Made by a program: the position numbers and the translations under genes | Assembly (NCBI GenBank): GCA_037179515.1 | Contig: JAXCGZ010000061.1 | Span: 82,001-146,000 of the forward strand | Reading direction: 5' to 3' | Source of the DNA: Halocaridina rubra | Taxonomy: Eukaryota > Arthropoda > Malacostraca > Decapoda > Atyidae | DNA length: 64,000 nt | Notes under the pieces: model-generated | Database searches by the model: none | Told to the model about the DNA's origin: nothing | What the model saw: only the letters and a program-made list of their open reading frames with translations | Shown here: in pieces, positions 25,696-64,000 of the stretch | Numbering within the stretch: position 1 is the stretch's first letter | How the letters are laid out: each line of letters begins with the position of its first letter

Positions 25696-25989
25696 CTTTC
25701 CATATATTTACATTTTATTTGTTGGATATCAACTTCGAGGAAAGGCAATGATAATTAATGTATAATAACATGTCTCTTCCTCAGATCTTTCCTTTACAGT
25801 TATGGCCAAATTTATGGTTTCTGTATATGCTATCTGCCATGAGAGAAAGAAAAGAATTTATAAATCAATTTGCCATAATTAGCGATATGAACATAGCAAA
25901 CCACTACAGTAATTTAAAAAAGTGTGTCAGTTACAGAAGCACCTTAAGAGTTATATAGAATTACATAAAATATAAAATTGTAATATCCC

Positions 25990-26275
25990 TGTTAATTTTT
26001 TTTATTTTTTATGATTGTGACACCAGAACGGGCCAAATTTATAATAAAATAAACAGCCCTCATCAGGTCTGGGCACGAAGAATACATAAAATAAAGAGAA
26101 ACAGAAATGGAGAGTGTAATGACTTGTCAGCTGTGAAGGGATAGTATGTGTGTAACGAATACCCAAGAATATTCAGTGTTGATGTAGGCATAGAAAAAGA
26201 ACCGTAACTGAAGGAAGACTTAACATCGAACTGACCTGGACAGCCCTATTTAAGTTAAAAAAAACCTTCAGCTGT
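25990..26275 (-). mobile_element. LINE E-like 3' UTR fragment
   Basis: On the minus strand a block containing cctgatgagggctgtttat and ggcccgttctggtgtcacaa ends in an A-rich tail. The same block recurs at 28,130-28,400 and, shortened, in the palindromic element at 51.8-53.0 kb and its half copy at 54.0-54.2 kb; a relative is the family E 3' UTR at 10.4-10.6 kb. Confidence 0.55.
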
Positions 26276-26570
26276 AGTATCGCAACGGGCGTCTGGTGCC
26301 ATGGGCCAACCTTATTACATGAAGTAAATAGCAGTTCTGTCATTGCATGTCATCTTGTACAAAAGTGCTATCCTAATTGTTTTAGATAAATAATCACCAT
26401 TTAGGTAACACATATTAAGTTACTGTTTCTCAGAATATATACTGTATATTCGTTATAATGAGATTGTTATAACGTAGCTGAGTTTTACGTACTCTACTGT
26501 ATTAATTGAGTTGATTCTGATACACAGTTGATTGATATTTCTAATTGGGTTCTTCAAGGGCTAAAGAGAA

Positions 26571-57966
<31,396 letters not shown>

Positions 57967-58738
57967 GTAAGCATTCAAATTTTCTTTGTAATAACATACA
58001 GCTCTGTAAATCATAGAATGAATTGCTGTTCATGTTACAGATTTATGTCAGGATCAGTCGGAAATTTTATTCATAATGTATGTACTATGTGGATTTTGCC
58101 ATTCAGTTGTGCTTTAATATTTTGGTGGATCATATACAAAACATTTGAATACATAGTCTCAGCATTTTATGATTCTTTTAAGACTCCAGGAATATATAAG
58201 TCTCTGTCAAGAATGTAATGTGTGTTTCTTAATCTCCATGAACCTGTTAAGAGCATCTCACTGGTGGTAGTTGTGCAGCACCAGGGTTTGAGTCGGAACT
58301 AAGATTTCTAGACATGCGTTTATTATGGTTATCTGTTTTACCCACTTTTTAGATATGTATGGGGTGAATTTTTAAAAGACTGGGAATTCAGATAATTCAC
58401 TTGTTATCTCTTATCTCATAGTTAGCTTGTTACTCCAATGATAGCCTCCAACCATTATTCTTAACACTAGCGACTACAATCGTGCTATTGGCAGGAAAGT
58501 AAGATAAGGGAGATGGTAATAAGAGTGTTGACACTCTACATCAAGCCTTAAAAAATACGCTTTTCAAATTACCTTTTTACCGTTTGTCTCCATTCGTCCC
58601 TCCAAGAGAATTATGAACCTATGACTCTAAGATGGACGAGGAGGCAGCTAGTTTTTTCACTAGTTTCTTATTCTGTCATTAAAGTAGTTTATTTTTTAAG
58701 TTTTATTCTCTTCGTGCCTCTCTTATTCATCATAGTTA
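57967..58738. other. Intron after exon 10, unassigned
   Basis: The open frame to 58,218 after the exon 10 donor is hydrophobic read-through and has no support as coding sequence. Confidence 0.4.
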
Positions 58739-58739
58739 C

Positions 58740-60177
<1,438 letters not shown>

Positions 60178-60567
60178 AATGTGATTACCTAATTGTGTTT
60201 ACGGGAAAGAGCCCAAAGCTCGTATCTTCCCGTCTCCTGATCGGTTCCATTTTAGACTTAGTGATACTTATCATACCTGTCCTTAAAACTATGGATTGAG
60301 ATAGCATTAACTACCTCCTCGCTTAGCGAATTCCAATTATCAACTACTCTTACACTGAAAAAGTATTTCCTTACATCCTGCAAAGAAGTTTTCTTACGAA
60401 GCTTCAAACTATGACCTCTAGTTCTAGAGCCAGCCATATCGAAATATCGATCCCTATCCACTCTATCATAACCATGAAGGAATTTAAAGACTGTCACCAT
60501 ATCCCCCCTTACTCTTCTAGCTTCGAGTGAAGGTAAGTCTAATTCCCTCAGCCTCTCATCATAACTT
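60178..60567 (-). mobile_element. LINE family A, short 5'-truncated 3' end
   Basis: Minus frame 60,500-60,258 (MVTVFKFLHGYDRVDRDRYF, SRTRGHSLKLRKKTSLQDVR, SFKDRYDKYH-stop) is almost identical to the tail of the 36.7-kb copy. Cut at 60,567 where a second, older family A copy begins. Confidence 0.85.
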
Positions 60568-60717
60568 ACGGAAATGAATGTAACTCCCTGTCTCCTGGCC
60601 AGTTCAAATTTTATACTCGGTGATACTTATCATATGTGTTCTTAAAACTCTGAACAGAGTTAGCTTCAGCTTCTCTCTTAGCAAATTCCAATCATCAACT
60701 ATGCTCTAACGAAAAAA

Positions 60718-61016
60718 GTACAGAAGCCTCCATACTTACGAACAATCGAGTTACGAGCATTCACAGATACAAACCAAAAACTTACTTATTATCTATCCAT
60801 GTATGTATATCTGTACTGTATTGTATTATTTCATTCTTATTACTGTTTTAAAATTCATTAATACTGTATACTATGTGTTTTATGTAGTATTTAAGTGTCT
60901 TTAGCTAAAGTACTGCACAGTACTGCATATGCATATTCTGTACAGTGCATCCATACCATTCAGCTTATGAATGGACCTCTGGAACCTAACTCGTTCATAA
61001 GTTGGGGAGTGTTTGT
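60718..61016. mobile_element. MITE with TA target duplication, inserted in LINE A
   Basis: Ends cagaagcctccatacttacg and ..cataagttggggagtgtttg are imperfect inverted copies, and TA flanks both sides. Removing it restores the LINE order aaaaaagta-cttccttacatcc seen in other copies. Same family as 26.7 kb. Confidence 0.75.
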
Positions 61017-62829
61017 ACTTCCTTACATCCTGAAAGGAAGTTTTCTTTCGAAGCTTCATACTATGACCTGTAGTTCTAGAGCCAGCAATATCTAAATATC
61101 CATCCCTATCCACTCTTTCAAAAGCATGAAGGAATTTAAAAACTGCCACCATATCCCCCATCATTCTTCTAGCTTCAAGTGATGGTAAATGTAATTCCCT
61201 CAGCCTCTCCTCATAATAGAGATTATGTATTTCTTGCACCAGTTTTGAGGCATGTCTTTGAACTTTTTCCAGCTTATTTATATGTTTTTTTCAAGTGTGG
61301 ATGCTAAAAGGGTACTGCATATTCAAGCTTTGTCCTTACCAAAGCTATATAAATATTTCTAAATATTTCCTTATCCAAGTGTCTGATGGCTACCCTTACA
61401 TTTGCTAAAAAGCATATGCAATCCTTACTATCCAATTTATATGCATTTACGGAGACATATCTGCCAATATGTCTACTCCTTTATCTATCTCAATCACCGT
61501 ATCTTGAAGTTCTGCTGCTGCTATTGAGTATCCAAGCTTGGGCCTTCTTGCACTTATACCCACTCTCATTACCTTACAATTTGAAGTATTGAATTTCATT
61601 AGCCACTATTCTGACCACTTATGCAGACTATTTAGGTCTTCCGTTGTTCTCATCTCTTACTTTCTTCACATTCTTCGCATTATCTGCAAGCATACTCAAA
61701 AATGAATTTGCAGACTTTGCTAGGTCCCTTATGTGTACAAGAAACAAAAATGGCCCTAGAATGTGTCCTGTGGAACCCCACTACTAACCGTTCTCCATTT
61801 AAACACTGAGTGTCTTAAACTTACCCTCTGTTCCCTTCCTTCTAAGTAAGTTTTTATCCATTCCAAGACATTTCCACCTATTTTTTTTCCATTACTTGCA
61901 GCTTCTTAATAAGTCTCCCATGTGGGAATGTATCAAATGCCTTCTGGAAGTGTAGGAATATGCAGTCCGTCCAGCCCTCTCTTTGTTGTAAGATCTGGCT
62001 TACCTCATCATAAAATTCTAATTATTTTGTTACTGTTGATCTGATAACTCTGAAGCCATGTTGTCTCACTGACAAAAAGTATAAGGATTCCAAATGAAGA
62101 GAGATTTGTGTTTTGAGTACTTTCTCCTTAATTTTGTAAACAATACTGGTAATGGAAACAGGCCTATGGTTTAGAGCTGTATCCCTTCATCTCTTTTTGA
62201 AGGTAGGTATCACGTTGGCTGGTTTCAAGCATCTTCGAATCTACCCAGATTCCAGCGACTTCAAATATGATGTATAGTGCTGCTGATATTGATTTAGCAA
62301 ATTTCTTTAGTACATATGGGGATATATCATCAGAACCTTTAGCTTTATGGGCATCTAACGCCATCAGCACTTCCCATACCTCTACAGCTGAAAAGATGAT
62401 GTTCTCCAATGCCTGCCCATGAGCTCCTGTCTCTGCTATTTGAGAGGGTGGGGTATTTTCCGCTGTTAATACTGATTGAAACTCCTTGTTAAATTTTTCG
62501 CAGATCTCTTCATCCGTGTCAGTGATGCTTCCATCAGCTCTTTTGAGCTTTAAAACCTGTTTCTTTGACTTTCAGTTATCCTCTGATAAAGCTGTGGAAG
62601 AGTTTGGAATTTTCTTTAGCCTTTCTGGTGATATCCCTTTCATAATCTCTCTTTGCCTCTTTTCTTTTACTTAGCTAATCATTTCCTGCTCTCTTATAAG
62701 TTTGCCAGGCATTTATGCTTTTTCTCCTCCTATACCTTCCTTTTCCAGCATTTGTCTCTTCACTCCTTAACTCTTATACACTCATTATTGAACCATTTCT
62801 CTTTGGCATGAATAATTCTATTTTGGTGG

Positions 62830-63300
62830 AAGGAATTATGTTTCTTACCTGTTGAAGATAAATTGATGGTTGTAAAGCTCTATGAAGTTCTATAATTGTG
62901 TATAATGTGCTGTCATTATAATACAGTACATATCCCATTCTCGCCGTTAATGTTATAGAGATGATGTGGGGTGGATATGTATACACAACTGTATTGTAAC
63001 TGCTTTTATTTTGTTACGCCATTTGTAGAAGACTATAAATTCTAAAGCTAAACAAAATATATAAATGACATGAGAACAGTCAATAATACTGGATAATACT
63101 AAAATATTTAATAAAAGGATAGAAACCGTAATATGAAGGTTCGAAACATACTATTTGTGGTTGTCAAACCTAAATAATAGAAAACACTTTCTGAGTGTAC
63201 AATAGAATACTTGACACTAGTTAAAGGGGTATCTCAGACACAATATGTATGTATCAATTTACTATCTTGCTATAATCCTCACAAAAAATTTGAACATTTT
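62830..63300. other. Insertion of unknown type within LINE A
   Basis: Compared with 41,990-42,090, about 470 bp of extra sequence separates ctattttggtgga from taaggtcctccagtcaat. No TIR, RT or repeat motif recognised in it. Confidence 0.45.
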
Positions 63301-63454
63301 TGTTGGTTAATAAGGTCCTCCAGTCAATAACTGCAAAGAGCTCATTAATTTTGATGTAATTTCCTTGCGGATAGGTCCTCCTCGTGTCCTTTTCAACCCC
63401 TCTACTTTCAGGCAGAGCTTATTAATTTTGCAGCTCGAGTTGCCCTGGGAGGAA

Positions 63455-64000
63455 TAAGAAAATATGACCACATCACACCAGCTCAATAAACTTGGGTGGC
63501 TGCGGGCAGAAAACAAGGTCGCTTATGCTATTTATGTTTTTTTATACAAAATTTTGGACCATCATTATCCTAGCTGGCTATTTAACTTAAAAACAGTCAG
63601 GGATATAAGGGGAACCAACGCAAGACAGAGCAGTGAGCTCTTTATTCAGAGAACAAACACAGAAGCAGGTTCAGAGATGATCACTATTAAAGGGCCAACA
63701 CTCTGGAACAATATTCCAGAGCATCTTAAAAATGCATCCTCCTTCATAGCTTTCAAAGGCAAACTATATAGTTATCTTTAGGACAAATAGTTGCTGCTCA
63801 CACAGACTAAACTTAATTATTTTATGCAATTTCCCTTAACACTAACCTCTCTATATGTAAACTGATATTGCCTTCTCTGTTCTCTAAGTTAAGAACTACT
63901 TATTCTCAATGTAAGGAAAACAAATATGGTGATGATGCCGATAATAACGATACTGTATCGAGTGTTATTATTACTGCTTTATTATTAACATTATTGTTAA
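63455..64000 (+). mobile_element. LINE family C, C-terminal domain and 3' UTR, reaches window end
   Basis: Frame 63,464-63,781: TTSHQLNKLGWLRAENKVAY, AIYVFLYKILDHHYPSWLFN, TEAGSEMITIKGPTLWNNIP, KNASSFIAFKGKLYSYL-stop. The pattern (LGWL....R....Y..L...L....W....H.K...F...L) is the post-RT tail of Jockey-group LINEs. Close copy at 23.47-24.08 kb. Possibly inserted into the family A endonuclease region ending at 63,435. Confidence 0.7.

Larger units (their letters stand above)
60570..63435 (-). mobile_element. LINE family A, older long copy with two insertions
   Basis: From high to low: endonuclease remnant at 63,430-63,310 (same segment as 42,200-42,085), unrelated sequence about 62,830-63,300, linker 62,800-62,450, RT fingers 62,409-62,164 (MALDAHKAKGSDDISPYVLK), decayed palm 62,100-61,600, C-terminal domain 61,239-61,020 (LHLPSLEARRMMGDMVAVFK) and 60,717-60,580. 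A MITE at 60,718-61,016 interrupts it. Older than neighbouring copies judging by the number of breaks. Confidence 0.75.

Overview
This window looks like nuclear DNA of an arthropod, most likely a decapod crustacean. The evidence is spliced host exons with GT/AG introns in a sea of degenerate non-LTR retrotransposons, Tigger/pogo and mariner DNA transposons, TIR/MITE elements, tRNA-like SINE pieces and many long (TA)n, (CT)n, (GA)n and (AAT)n microsatellites. The decapod assignment is an inference from the transposon families recalled. Nothing bacterial, organellar or viral was recognised.

Only two host genes can be assembled from exons, and they are divergently transcribed. On the minus strand, six exons between 15,094 and 2,473 join in frame (996 nt, 332 codons) into the N-terminal part of NELF-B, a core subunit of the negative elongation factor that holds promoter-proximal RNA polymerase II. 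The gene runs off the left edge. On the plus strand, ten exons between 26,571 and 57,966 join in frame (1,563 nt, 521 codons) into a protein I do not recognise: an N-terminal coiled-coil half followed by a long Ser/Thr-rich, probably disordered half. Its 3' end is not in the window. The start codons are 11.5 kb apart, and the gap holds a candidate promoter area near 25.0-25.25 kb.

The rest is mobile DNA. A CR1/L2-like LINE ('family A') is present in about ten pieces on both strands, the best being an open RT frame at 36,714-37,865. A second LINE ('family E') fills 10,255-13,330. RTE-type LINEs lie at 42.5-43.7, 22.9-23.4, 32.7-33.1 and 16.5-16.8 kb, and a LINE 'family C' C-terminus at 23.5-24.1 and 63.45-64.0 kb. 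DNA transposons include a dead mariner transposase (21.4-22.2 kb), several Tigger pieces, and an unnamed element with roughly 190-240 bp terminal inverted repeats at 36.0-38.3 kb whose ORF is split by a LINE. Nesting is deep: RTE in LINE A with a 17-bp target duplication, a MITE in LINE A with a TA duplication, LINE A in the TIR element.

The most interesting structures are a 2.35-kb imperfect palindrome (27.7-30.1 kb) carrying mirrored LINE fragments between MITE-like ends, a second palindromic element (51.84-53.0 kb), a hairpin made of inverted target DNA at a LINE 5' junction, and a 99-bp tandem duplication that doubles a 3' splice site in the unknown gene.
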